Of a DNA stretch of 61,277 nucleotides, positions 8,107-17,036 are shown one piece after another. The stretch is from an uncultured Lachnospiraceae bacterium. Lineage in GTDB: Bacteria; Bacillota; Clostridia; Lachnospirales; Lachnospiraceae. The position numbers were made by a program, and so were the translations under genes. The stretch covers positions 1 to 61,277 of the forward strand of contig CAJUAA010000024.1 of the NCBI GenBank assembly GCA_910584205.1, in the 5' to 3' direction. A model generated the notes under the pieces. It saw only the letters and a list, made by a program, of their open reading frames with translations. It was not told the origin of the DNA and ran no database searches. Within the stretch, counting starts at the first letter, position 1, and every line of letters begins with the position of its first letter.

Positions 8107-9078
8107 ATGGATAAAAATTTAACAAAGCAGGACAGAATCGCAGGGGGCTTTTATGGCCTCCTGATCGGGGACGCTTTGGGCGTACCCTATGAGTTTTACG
8201 AGGCGGAAAAGCTGCCGCCTTATGAGGAGATCGAGATGCTTCCGCCGGCAGGTTTTCGAAAAACCTATCAGGAGGTGGAAGCGGGGACCTGGTCGGACGA
8301 CGGCGCGCAGGCGCTCAGCCTGCTGGATAGTCTCCTGAATCAAAAAGGCTTTTCGCTGGAAGATTTTTCAGACGCGCTGGTCTCCTGGTATGAGGACGGC
8401 GCGTGGGCCGTGGACGGGGATGTATTTGACGTGGGAATCCAGACGGCTTACGCGCTGCGCGGATATAAGAACGAACTGCTTCCGGAAGAGTGCGGGATGC
8501 TGAATCCCGACGGTAAGGGAAACGGTGCGCTGATGCGGGTACTGCCGCTGGTGCTGTGGCACAGCGTACATGGAAGTCAGGATAAGGAGCAGCGGACAAA
8601 AGCGCTGGTGGAGGATGCCCACCGGCAGTGCCTGATTACCCACGGGCATGTGTGCAATCAGGTATGCTGTGCGCTGTATTGTCTGGTGGCGCAGGAGCTG
8701 ATGGAAGGGCTGGAGGCCGCAGATGCTGTGGAAGCCGCGATTGCCGCGCTTCGAACAATCTATCAGGACCTGCCGGAACATGAGCAGGAACTGGAGTGGG
8801 CGGTCCGGCCGGACCAGCCCTGGGAGGGGACCGGGACCGGTTACGTGGTGGACTGCCTTCGCAGCGCCTTTATGATCCTCCTGCAGGCGTCCGGCTATGA
8901 GGACGGAGTGAAGCGGGCGGTCCTGCTGGGAAACGATACGGATACTACCGCCTGCGTGGCGGGCGGACTTCTGGGAATCCGGTACGGCGTGCAGGGAATT
9001 CCGGACCGGTGGATGTCCATGCTGCGGGAGCGGGAGAAGGCGGAGGCGCTGCTGAAGCGCTGTCTGGAAGAAGCATAA
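8107..9078 (+). CDS. ADP-ribosylglycohydrolase family protein
   Basis: A 323-residue, all-alpha DraG/ARH-type protein. It has GGFYGLLIGDALGVPYEF at residues 13-30, GTWSDDGAQA near 62 (family consensus GxxTDDT) and GNDTDTTACVAGGLLG near 278, which supply the acidic residues for the two magnesium ions. Such enzymes remove ADP-ribose from proteins or nucleic acids or hydrolyse related compounds. A GGAGG site sits next to the ATG. It is co-directional with the small HTH gene. Serine for threonine in the first metal motif is a modest deviation. Substrate unknown. Confidence 0.88.
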   Translation: MDKNLTKQDRIAGGFYGLLIGDALGVPYEFYEAEKLPPYEEIEMLPPAGFRKTYQEVEAGTWSDDGAQALSLLDSLLNQKGFSLEDFSDALVSWYEDGAWAVDGDVFDVGIQTAYALRGYKNELLPEECGMLNPDGKGNGALMRVLPLVLWHSVHGSQDKEQRTKALVEDAHRQCLITHGHVCNQVCCALYCLVAQELMEGLEAADAVEAAIAALRTIYQDLPEHEQELEWAVRPDQPWEGTGTGYVVDCLRSAFMILLQASGYEDGVKRAVLLGNDTDTTACVAGGLLGIRYGVQGIPDRWMSMLREREKAEALLKRCLEEA

Positions 9079-9098
9079 GAAACCGCCCGAAAAACAAT

Positions 9099-9190
9099 AG
9101 AGTTTGAAACGCCGGGTGTACGCATGGGCAGAAACGAAACCGGCAGAGTTTGAAACGCCGGGTGTACGAGTGGGCAGGAACGAAACAGAG
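9099..9190 (+). repeat. Two copies of a 46-bp tandem repeat
   Basis: Units at 9099-9144 and 9145-9190 both begin AGAGTTTGAAACGCCGGGTG and differ at a few positions. They sit exactly at the point where the 5' half of the following phosphatase gene is missing. Confidence 0.8.
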
Positions 9191-9199
9191 AAGGAGAGA

Positions 9200-9715
9200 A
9201 ACGGATGCTGGAACCACGATGTTCTGGCGGCTTCCCTGCTGCGCAGGCTCTCTGCCCCGGCGGGTCTGCACAGCAGGAAGCTTGTGGAGCTCTGTCAGCT
9301 GTGGTTTCAGGATGGCGGGCGGGAGACTTATGAGGCGTTTGCCGCTCTGAGTCAGGAAGAGCGGACCCGGATTCTGGAGTATCTGGACACGTTTTTCATC
9401 TATGAGGAGATTACCGTGAATGGCAGAAATTTTTTCCTGTCCCATACGGCGCCGGAAAAGGAGAAGATGCAGAACTTTGATTCCTGCCGGTGGGAGGATT
9501 TTGTAACGGGGAAACCGGACTATGAAGCGGTGTATTTTGAAGACCGCTACCTTGTCACCGGGCACTCTCCCACGGGGCTTATCGAAGAAAGCTCCGTGGG
9601 AAGGATCTGGAAGAAGAACCGCCATATTGCCATCGACTGCGGCGCGGTGTTTGGGAATCCGCTGGGATGTATCTGTCTGGATACGCTGGAAGAATTTTAT
9701 GCGGAAGGAGGATGA
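9200..9715 (+). pseudogene. Ser/Thr-type metallophosphatase, C-terminal half
   Basis: The frame reads NHDVLAASLL (the GNHD/E metal motif of calcineurin-like phosphoesterases), then FFLSHTAPEKEK, YLVTGHSPTG (GHTP-like metal motif) and HIAIDCGAVFGNPLGCICLD, as in bacterial PrpA/PP1-like phosphatases. The N-terminal motifs GDIHG and GDxxDRG are absent; upstream there are only the 46-bp repeats. The expected Gly before NHD is Trp. There is no valid start. The gene appears to have lost its first 60-80 residues, yet its 3' end still carries the ribosome site of the kinase at 9721. Confidence 0.75.
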
Positions 9716-9720
9716 CAGTT

Positions 9721-10722
9721 ATGGGTTCGAAGTTCAATTTTACAGGTCTTCCTTCGTTTGACGGGTGGGAACCTGACATCTGGGCCAATTACGGCGGGGC
9801 TGGCCGGAAATCCGGATTGATCGGTCCTGACGGGGGCCGCTACATGGTAAAGTATTCGAAGAAGCAGGCCCCTCGTAACGATCTTGCTACGAGCTATGTC
9901 AATCATGTTGTTTCAGAGTATATATCCAGCCATATCCTCGGCATCCTGGGGTATCCTGTCCATGAAACGGCTTTTGGGACCCTGGGCGGCGAGGCCGTGG
10001 TGGTGTGCAGGAATTTTGTGCCCCCCGGAGGGGTGCTGATTGAGTTTGAGAAATTTATGCGAAAGCATTATGAGTCCCACGACATAGGCCGGGTGCTCCG
10101 TATCGACCAGCTCTACGGAATTTTCGAGAACGATCCGGTGCTTTCTGCGCAGTCGGATATTTTCAAGACCTGTTATTGGGAGCGTTTCGTCGGTGACGCC
10201 CTTGTTGGGAATTTCGACAGACATAAGGGGGATTTCGGGTATCTGATCGGTGAAGATGATTCTGTCTCGGCGTCTCCCGTTTACGACAACGGCAGCACGC
10301 TGTATCCTGGTTTGTCAGAGCAGGGCATGCGGGACGTCCTCGCGGATCCAAAGGAGATCATGATGCGCGTCAGGCTGTTCTCGAAGGCGGCCCTGGAAAT
10401 GAACGGGAAAAGGGCCGGCTGTTACGACCTGATGTCGTCCGGTATTTACAGCGAACTTACGGATGCCGTCGTTTCGATGACCCCGCGAATCAGGGAGGCC
10501 ATGCCGGCCGTCCATGAGTTCATAAACGGCTGCGATTTCTTATCTGATACACGCAGGGCCTTCTATGGCGTTATGCTCACCAGGCACATGGCGTTCATCC
10601 TGGAGCCGGCTTATGACAGGTGCGTCTCACGCCGGTTCGACAAGGACGCACGGGACAGGCTCGAATCCGGCGCCGATGATTCCGCTGCTGATTTTGAGGC
10701 CTGGTGGAAGTCCTGTTTTTAA
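9721..10722 (+). CDS. HipA/CtkA-like serine/threonine kinase, no antitoxin partner
   Basis: A 333-residue protein with a HipA-type kinase fold. RYMVKYSKKQ holds the ATP-binding lysine, GNFDRHKGDFGYL is the catalytic loop (H/F-D-R-H-x-x-N/D type), and SPVYDNGSTLYP is the DxG-like metal loop. Family members phosphorylate proteins such as tRNA synthetases or host factors. AAGGAGG is eight bases before the ATG. No HipB-like HTH gene precedes it; its upstream neighbour is a broken phosphatase, so the pair could once have been a kinase/phosphatase module. The expected Asn in the catalytic loop is Asp, which might lower activity. Confidence 0.8.
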   Translation: MGSKFNFTGLPSFDGWEPDIWANYGGAGRKSGLIGPDGGRYMVKYSKKQAPRNDLATSYVNHVVSEYISSHILGILGYPVHETAFGTLGGEAVVVCRNFVPPGGVLIEFEKFMRKHYESHDIGRVLRIDQLYGIFENDPVLSAQSDIFKTCYWERFVGDALVGNFDRHKGDFGYLIGEDDSVSASPVYDNGSTLYPGLSEQGMRDVLADPKEIMMRVRLFSKAALEMNGKRAGCYDLMSSGIYSELTDAVVSMTPRIREAMPAVHEFINGCDFLSDTRRAFYGVMLTRHMAFILEPAYDRCVSRRFDKDARDRLESGADDSAADFEAWWKSCF

Positions 10723-10800
10723 CCCGTCAAATACATGTCGCTGAATAAGAATTGGCTATGCTATACTGTGTTCATCAAAGACGTACCTTGACAATTTCAT

Positions 10801-11183
10801 ATGGAACTTTTGGTGAAAAGCGGAATGCTTGAGGAGACAGCGGATGAATTTTTCGTATTGTCAGCAGATACCGGGTAATCGAAGAACGGTATTACTGTTC
10901 CGGGTGGAAAGGTTTCGGAGAAGACGGGATTCTGGAAGTCAGAAAAAAGATACCGAAGACGGTGACGGCGAACAGCATAGCTCTGGAAGGGTGCAGGGAA
11001 AGTCCGGAGGCTCTGAATGGAAGATGGATGGAAAAGCTGTGGCAGACCGCCTGGAAGCGATTCAAAGTGAAACCACATTCATGGAGACGGCAGAGACTGC
11101 GCTGGAAGATATTTTAGGAATGGAAAAAAGGCTGACGGATCATTTTGACATGAAGAATGAACTTGTGGAAGCGAGGGAGGAAA
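10801..11183 (+). pseudogene. Possible decayed gene spread over three frames
   Basis: Segments with coding character occur in successive frames: MELLVKSGMLEETADEFF from 10801, then NRRTVLLFRV, then GEDGILEVRKKIPKTVTA to about 11095, with stops between. No domain is recognised. A separate open frame (ending ...NELVEAREERYGHIG) overlaps the ribosome site of the VapC fragment and may be the end of an antitoxin. This is a weak call based on apparent frame continuity. Confidence 0.3.
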
Positions 11184-11186
11184 GAT

Positions 11187-11260
11187 ATGGTCATATTGGT
11201 TGATACCAATATGATTTTAGATGTACTTCTGAAAAGAGAGCCTTATAGCACAAATGCGGA
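11187..11260 (+). pseudogene. PIN-domain (VapC-like) toxin, N-terminal remnant
   Basis: MVILVDTNMILDVLLKREPY is the typical start of a PIN ribonuclease, including the first catalytic aspartate (VDTN). GGAGG lies six bases before the ATG. Similarity stops after about 24 residues; the frame then reads into the 3' end of the convergent TIR gene. The other acidic residues of the active site are missing. Confidence 0.65.
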
Positions 11261-11273
11261 CGGTACGCAACAG

Positions 11274-11318
11274 AGAATACCCCTGTCTGATACAAGCGTT
11301 ATTGGACAGGGGTATTCT
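11274..11318. terminator. 14-bp perfect inverted repeat, probable terminator
   Basis: AGAATACCCCTGTC (11274-11287) pairs perfectly with GACAGGGGTATTCT (11305-11318). It lies between the convergent VapC remnant and the TIR gene. The tails are not strongly U-rich on either strand. Confidence 0.55.
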
Positions 11319-11322
11319 GGCA

Positions 11323-13263
11323 TCAGTCATGGTTCAGAGTCTTTTCTTTTTTTCTGTCTGCGCTGTCCAGCGCCCTTTTGGCCTGATCCCGCCGCCGGGC
11401 GTAGAAGGCCACATCCGGACATTTCCTGCACAGCATGTCCCACATCTGGAAGGCATGCGTGAACATGGATTTCTGTAATTCGCCCTCCGACGCGTACCCC
11501 ATATTGAAGCAGACGATGGCTGCAAAGTTCAGATCCTCCAGATTGCCGGCATCTTCGCACAGAGCTCTGTACAGGTCAAAGCTCTGCCGGTAACAGTTTC
11601 TGGCCTCTTCTTTGTTTCCCTGGGCCAGACGGACATTTCCCATTGCTGTATAGATGGTCGCCAGATCCCGTCTGGACAGCACGGTCCTGGTCTTTTCTTC
11701 TTTGTACAGCTGCCTGGCAAGCTCCAGGCTCTGCAGATAATAACGTTCCGCCTCGTCCGGCTTTTTTTCCTTTTCACAGATATCGCCCAGAAGGTCATAA
11801 CTGCCGCAGAGACCCCACCGCGCCGTCTGAGAGGCTTTGTCCTGATCATACAGTTTTTGATGCAGTGTAAGGCTTTGCAGATAGAAATTTTTTGCGTCGT
11901 CCAGCCGGCCCTCCGCCCCGCAGATGTCGCCCAGACAGTCGCAGCTGTCAGCGAGTCTTTCCTGTGCCTGCGCATCCTTGTATAAGTCCAGAAATTTCTG
12001 GTTCAGCGCGAGCAGCTGTTCATAGGTCTGTCCTGCGGCGGACAGGTTTCCCAGTTCTTTCTGATAGCTGCCCAGAACATATAATGCGGTTCCCCAGCGT
12101 TCTCCGTCTTCCCTTGCTCCGCTTTGCTCATACTGTCTTCGCCAGTAGTCCGCATATCGTTCCTGCCATCGGGCGGCGGTGTGATAGTCTCTTGCCGCGC
12201 CGTCGCCGTTTCGGTACATGTGCACCAGCTGTTCCATGGCTTCCGGCACCCCGCTCTCGGCCGAGCCGGTGATGAGCGTAAGGGCCCGGTCCCGGTCCAC
12301 CTCCACATCGATGCCGTTTAAGTAGGCAAGGCCGATAAAGAAATTGTGTTCCGGGTCGTCGTCGTTCTCGCCGGGAGCCAGCTTCTGGACCGCCTGTAAC
12401 AGCGCGTCGGAGAACGCCCCCTCGTCGCCGGCGTCGGCGCAGGGCGGAAGATCCGGGAAAGATTGCTTAAGCGCTTCCCTGTCGGTAGGGATCAGCTCCG
12501 CCGGAAGGATGGGTTTTCCGGCTTTTTTCGCCTCGGGGTATTCCAGCCGCATGACATAGTTTCCCGGTTCCACGATGTTGGGCGTCACCGCCAGCGTAAA
12601 CAGGCTGCACCGCTTCATGGCGTCGGCGATGGCTTCGTTAAAATTTTCACCAGGTACCAGAAACTCGTCGTACCAGATGGCGATGTCCCGGCAGAACTCA
12701 TTTTTGTGGATCAGCCGCATGAGATCCTGGGCGTACCGGCGGTCTTTTTTCCGGTAGCTCAGAAATACATAGGCGTCAAAGGCCGCCCGCACTTTCCGGG
12801 CCAGTTCATCTCCCACCAGCACCGAAGCCAGAAATTTCGACAGCTTTTCCGCGTAGGGCAGCGCGGTGGGATCGGGGTCCTGTTTGTTGAGCATCTGCAG
12901 GTCGCCGCATATGCGGTTGAAGTCAGCCTCCAGCCCCTCCTCCTGCATCAGGGGCAGGACAGGGATGTGGCGTTCCATGGCGAACGGAAACTCCACGTCC
13001 CGCGACCGGTTGGGCTGATAGAGAAACCGGGAGGTCACGGGGATGACGAGGAGCTGCATCTGTTCCAGCTCCTGCAGAAGCGCTTCCTTATCGCAGGGAG
13101 CGTCGGATTCCTCGTCATAGTAGACGGCGCAGTCCTGTATGTTCAGAATATCTGTAAAAATATCCTCCGAACAGGCGGGCAGATCCGCCGGATGTCCGGT
13201 AAGGAAGACTCTCGGTTTACCCTGCGGAGCGGCAGTTCCCCGGGTGCGGCAGGCAAATTTCAT
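11323..13263 (-). CDS. TIR-domain protein with Sel1/TPR repeats
   Basis: A 646-residue soluble protein. Residues about 15-130 form a degenerate TIR-like module (PRVFLTGHPADLPACSEDIF). Residues about 158-275 are a clearer TIR domain: FDAYVFLSYRKKDRRYAQDL, AIWYDEFLVPGENFNEAI and YVMRLEYPEAKKAGKPILP, whose Glu fits the NAD-cleaving position. A Sel1-like repeat (AYLNGIDVEVDRDRALTLI) and about five TPR units follow. TIR-TPR proteins act as NADases or scaffolds, often in anti-phage immunity. AGGAGG precedes ATG 13263. It stands alone, without a recognisable sensor gene beside it. Confidence 0.85.
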   Translation of the reverse strand: MKFACRTRGTAAPQGKPRVFLTGHPADLPACSEDIFTDILNIQDCAVYYDEESDAPCDKEALLQELEQMQLLVIPVTSRFLYQPNRSRDVEFPFAMERHIPVLPLMQEEGLEADFNRICGDLQMLNKQDPDPTALPYAEKLSKFLASVLVGDELARKVRAAFDAYVFLSYRKKDRRYAQDLMRLIHKNEFCRDIAIWYDEFLVPGENFNEAIADAMKRCSLFTLAVTPNIVEPGNYVMRLEYPEAKKAGKPILPAELIPTDREALKQSFPDLPPCADAGDEGAFSDALLQAVQKLAPGENDDDPEHNFFIGLAYLNGIDVEVDRDRALTLITGSAESGVPEAMEQLVHMYRNGDGAARDYHTAARWQERYADYWRRQYEQSGAREDGERWGTALYVLGSYQKELGNLSAAGQTYEQLLALNQKFLDLYKDAQAQERLADSCDCLGDICGAEGRLDDAKNFYLQSLTLHQKLYDQDKASQTARWGLCGSYDLLGDICEKEKKPDEAERYYLQSLELARQLYKEEKTRTVLSRRDLATIYTAMGNVRLAQGNKEEARNCYRQSFDLYRALCEDAGNLEDLNFAAIVCFNMGYASEGELQKSMFTHAFQMWDMLCRKCPDVAFYARRRDQAKRALDSADRKKEKTLNHD

Positions 13264-13519
13264 CGTGTGGTTCCTCCTGTTTTTTGTTTTTTCCATTATA
13301 ACATGTATTGGGGAAGAATGAAAAAGGAATTTGACCGGTACGGTTTCGCCATGGTTTGATCATAAACGTATCTGTCCGTGTATTTTCCCCATTCTATAAA
13401 ACGAAAAAACCAGGCGGTATTGCGAAAAGAGATGCATTCACGTATAATAAAATAAAAATGTCCAGTTGATCGGACTGTTTTATCTTAAAAACCTGCGGAA
13501 GCAAGAAGGAAAACAGGAA

Positions 13520-14176
13520 ATGGCAGATATCTATGCAGCAGACAAAAGGCGTTATGAAAAGATGGCGTATCACCGGGTGGGGAGGAGCGGTTTGAAGTTT
13601 CCTGCGGTTTCCCTGGGCTTCTGGCACAATTTCGGATCAAAGGATAACTATGACTGCATGAAGGCAATGTGCAGGACTGCTTTCGATCACGGCATTACGC
13701 AGTTTGATCTGGCGAATAACTATGGCCCTGTTTATGGAAGCGCAGAGGCGAATCCGGGCAGGCTGATGGAAGAAGACTTCCGGCCGTACAGGGATGAGCT
13801 GGTCATTACGACAAAGGCCGGGTACGATGTGTGGGAGGGGCCTTACGGTGATCACGGCAGCAGGAAATATCTGATGGCGAGCATTGACCAGAGCCTGAAG
13901 CGTATGAAGCTTGAGTATGTGGATATTTTCTATCATCACCGTATGGATCCGGAGACGCCTTTGGAGGAGACGATGACTGCCCTGGCGGACATTGTAAGGA
14001 GCGGCAAGGCGCTTTACGCGGGCGTATCCAATTATGACAAAGCATATACAGCAAAAGCGGCGGAGCTTCTGCGGGAACTGCACTGTCCGTTTATCGTGAA
14101 CCAGAGGAGGTATTCTCTTTTTGACCGGACGATAGAGGAAATCTGCAGGCCGGATGGAGCGCCGCGCAAATCATAA
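13520..14176 (+). pseudogene. Aldo/keto reductase (YghZ-like), C-terminally truncated
   Basis: The frame (218 residues) matches L-glyceraldehyde 3-phosphate reductase-type aldo/keto reductases: YHRVGRSGLKFPAVSLG, FDLANNYGPVYGSAE with catalytic Asp and Tyr, ELVITTKAGYD with Lys, and DIFYHHRMDPETPLEE with His. After NQRRYSLFDRTIEE it stops being homologous and ends in ICRPDGAPRKS, missing about 110 residues that include the NADPH-binding strands. AAGGAAAACAGGAA precedes the ATG. The truncation point (about 14150) marks a junction before the histidine kinase. Confidence 0.75.
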
Positions 14177-14295
14177 CACGGAAGGGGATGGCAAAGAGCG
14201 GTCCTTTTCTCAGGCGAGGAGGCTGCTGAACTGTAAAAACTATAACAGGAATAAAATGGAACGGTACCGATTCGTTTCATATGGAGGAGAGTCAT

Positions 14296-16875
14296 ATGGG
14301 GTATTTAAAAGAGAATTTTGGGCGAACCGGTGAACGTACATGGAAGGCCGGGGACCATGGGCAGCAGAGCAGTGTGCAGAATGTTCAGAATCTGGAGACC
14401 ATCATCAATGAGGGGCTCCGCGTTGCACTGATGGAGGAGACCCCGGACCAGTCGCTGGAGGTGCTTCTGGAACATCTGGGAAAAGCGCTGAACGGGGAAC
14501 GGACGTATATATTTGAGCAGAACGAATTCGGAGGCGATGACAACACCTATGAGTGGGTGGCCGACGGAGTGGAGCCGGAAAAGAAAAGCCTTCAGAACGT
14601 TTCACCGGAGGTGTGCGCCAGCTGGTATCAGAGGTTCAGTGTCGGCAGGCATATTGTCATTGAGAACCTGGAAGAGCTTCGGGAAACATCCCCTCTGCAG
14701 TATAAGATCCTGAAACGGCAGAGTATCCATTCTCTTGTGGTAGTTCCTCTCTATGACGGCAAAAAACTCATCGGCTTCTACGGTGTGGACAATCCTCCTG
14801 TGAAATCGCTGGAATATGCATCGAATATGCTTCAGACGGCGGCGTATTTTATTGTGTCTTCCCTGAAACGGCGCAATCTGGTCCGCGAACTGGAAAAGCG
14901 GAGTTATAAGGTGCTCCACGCCCTCAGCGTGGACTATCTGGGGATTTATCAGGTGAATCTGGACACGGGCGAGTGCGAGACCTACCGGAACAGCGAGCGG
15001 ACGGGGATAGACTGGGCCGCCGGTTTTGCGGATGGATACCAGACGGCCATGGAGCGGTATATTTCCCGCTGTGTGGCTGCCCGGGATCAGGAACGGCTTC
15101 GTGCCGTGACCCAAAAAGATTATGTGATGGCCCGGCTTGAGACGAAAAAGAAATTTTCTGTCCGGTATCAGGTGAAAGATAATTCCTGCGGACTGAGACA
15201 CATGGAGATTCATTTTTCCGCCGCGGAGAAGACGGAAGGAAACGGTGTGATTTTTGCTCAGCGGGATATCAACGCCGTGGTGGAGCAGGAAGAAAAGTAC
15301 AAGCTGGAGGCAAGACAGAGCCTTGAGGACATTCTGGAGGGAGCCAGAACCGGCATCTGGACGATTGAACTGGAGGAGGGCTGCCGGCCGCGGATGTATG
15401 CGGACCGGACCATGCGGATCCTCCTGGGAGTGCCGGATGAGATTGATCCGGAGACGTGCTATGAGCACTGGTTTGCAAACATTGATCCCGACTATGTGGA
15501 GATGGTGCAGGAGGCGGTGGGGGAGATATTGAAAACCGGATGCTGCGAGGTGATCTATCCATGGAATCATCCGAAGCTTGGGAAAATCTACGTACGCTGC
15601 GGCGGCGTTCCGGACAAAACATTCCGAAAACCGGGCTCCTGCCTGAACGGCTATCATCAGGACATTACGGACACCATGATGACGAGAAAGAAGCAGGAGC
15701 AGGCCATTATGGAACTGCTGGAAAAGGTCCGGCAGGCAAATTCGGCGAAGAGCGAGTTCCTCTCCCACATGTCTCATGATCTGCGCACGCCCATTAACGG
15801 GATTCTGGGGATGCTGGCGATCATGGAGAAAAGCCGGGATGACAGCGGGCGGCAGAAAGAGTGCCGGAAGAAAATCCGTGTGTCGGCGGAGCATCTGCTG
15901 TCTCTGGTGAACGATGTCCTTCAGGTCAGCAGGCTGGAGAGCGGAAGGCCGGCAGAGGTGGAGGAACCTTTTGACCTGCTTGACACAGTGGAAAGCTGTA
16001 TTGCGATTCTGTCCGCCCAGGCGGAGGAGAAAGGGCTTTGCCTGATGCTTAAGGAGGCAGGGCTGCGGCATAACAGGCTGATCGGAAATCCAATGCACTT
16101 GAAACAGATTCTGATCCATATCATCGACAACGCTCTGAAATATAACCGGCCCCATGGTTCTGTAGTTGTCCGGGTCATGGAAACGGCCTGTCAGGGAGAC
16201 ACCGCAGATTACCGGTTTGTGATCGAAGATACCGGAATCGGCATCAGCGAAGATTTTAAACGGCATATTTTTGAACCGTTTACCCAGGAACATCAGGGCG
16301 CAAGAACCAATTATAACGGCGTGGGGCTTGGCCTGTCCGCGGTAAAAAAGCTGGTGGAACAGATGGAAGGGACGATTGGCGTAGAAAGCCAGGTCGGAAA
16401 AGGAAGCGTATTCCAGATCACCCTGCCTTTCCGGATCGATGGAGCTCAGGATATAAAACATGCAGATGAGGAGAAAAATGCACAGGAAAACATTGCCGGG
16501 ATGCAGGTCCTGCTGGTGGAAGATAATGAAATCAACTGTGAGATCATAGAGTTCATGCTGAAAGAGGCAGGCGCCGGGGTTACGACTGCGAACGACGGAA
16601 AAGCAGCCGTGGATACGTTTGCGGCATCTGATCCGGGAACGTTTGACTGTGTGATTATGGATCTGATGATGCCGGTCATGAGCGGATATGAGGCGACCCG
16701 CGTGATCCGCGGCCTGAACCGGCCGGATGCAAAAACCGTGCCCATCATAGCGCTGTCGGCAAACGCGTTTGAGGAAGACGTGGCCATGGCGAAGGATGCC
16801 GGAATGAATGAACACCTGGCGAAGCCGGTGGACATCCGGAAGCTCTTCCGGGTCATGAGCCGGCTGAGAGGATGA
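14296..16875 (+). CDS. Hybrid sensor histidine kinase/response regulator
   Basis: An 859-residue protein without clear membrane segments. Order: GAF-like domain (about 30-195), two PAS-like regions (about 205-335 and 345-465), HisKA with FLSHMSHDLRTPINGILG near 490, HATPase_c with IIDNALKYN, EDTGIGIS and GVGLGLSAVKKL (about 600-715), and a C-terminal receiver with phospho-acceptor in CVIMDLMMPVMSGYEA and KP signature (about 730-855). The ATG at 14296 has GGAGGAG eight bases upstream. It has no cognate response regulator, HPt or output gene nearby; related Lachnospiraceae genomes carry many such cytosolic hybrid kinases. Signal unknown. Confidence 0.92.
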   Translation: MGYLKENFGRTGERTWKAGDHGQQSSVQNVQNLETIINEGLRVALMEETPDQSLEVLLEHLGKALNGERTYIFEQNEFGGDDNTYEWVADGVEPEKKSLQNVSPEVCASWYQRFSVGRHIVIENLEELRETSPLQYKILKRQSIHSLVVVPLYDGKKLIGFYGVDNPPVKSLEYASNMLQTAAYFIVSSLKRRNLVRELEKRSYKVLHALSVDYLGIYQVNLDTGECETYRNSERTGIDWAAGFADGYQTAMERYISRCVAARDQERLRAVTQKDYVMARLETKKKFSVRYQVKDNSCGLRHMEIHFSAAEKTEGNGVIFAQRDINAVVEQEEKYKLEARQSLEDILEGARTGIWTIELEEGCRPRMYADRTMRILLGVPDEIDPETCYEHWFANIDPDYVEMVQEAVGEILKTGCCEVIYPWNHPKLGKIYVRCGGVPDKTFRKPGSCLNGYHQDITDTMMTRKKQEQAIMELLEKVRQANSAKSEFLSHMSHDLRTPINGILGMLAIMEKSRDDSGRQKECRKKIRVSAEHLLSLVNDVLQVSRLESGRPAEVEEPFDLLDTVESCIAILSAQAEEKGLCLMLKEAGLRHNRLIGNPMHLKQILIHIIDNALKYNRPHGSVVVRVMETACQGDTADYRFVIEDTGIGISEDFKRHIFEPFTQEHQGARTNYNGVGLGLSAVKKLVEQMEGTIGVESQVGKGSVFQITLPFRIDGAQDIKHADEEKNAQENIAGMQVLLVEDNEINCEIIEFMLKEAGAGVTTANDGKAAVDTFAASDPGTFDCVIMDLMMPVMSGYEATRVIRGLNRPDAKTVPIIALSANAFEEDVAMAKDAGMNEHLAKPVDIRKLFRVMSRLRG

Positions 16876-16881
16876 CGGGAG

Positions 16882-16914
16882 CGGCCGCCGGCGGTCCGGC
16901 CGGCGGCGTTTTGC
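16882..16914 (+). terminator. GC-rich terminator after the histidine kinase
   Basis: GCCGCCGGC and GCCGGCGGC around 16884-16907 form a very stable stem followed by GTTTTG. Confidence 0.75.
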
Positions 16915-17036
16915 CTCGGCAGAATCATCAAAGGATATGAAAAGATGCGGCCGTAAATTAAAAATGATGGAAATACTCCGGAAGCTGGTCTATATTAAAA
17001 GTATAGAAGCGATGCTGTGTGCAGGCGGAGGGGCTT

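Noticed and set aside
14602..16815. A 737-codon open frame on the minus strand opposite the histidine kinase
   Set aside because: It is a mirror of the kinase gene caused by codon bias; it has no ribosome site and no recognisable domain.
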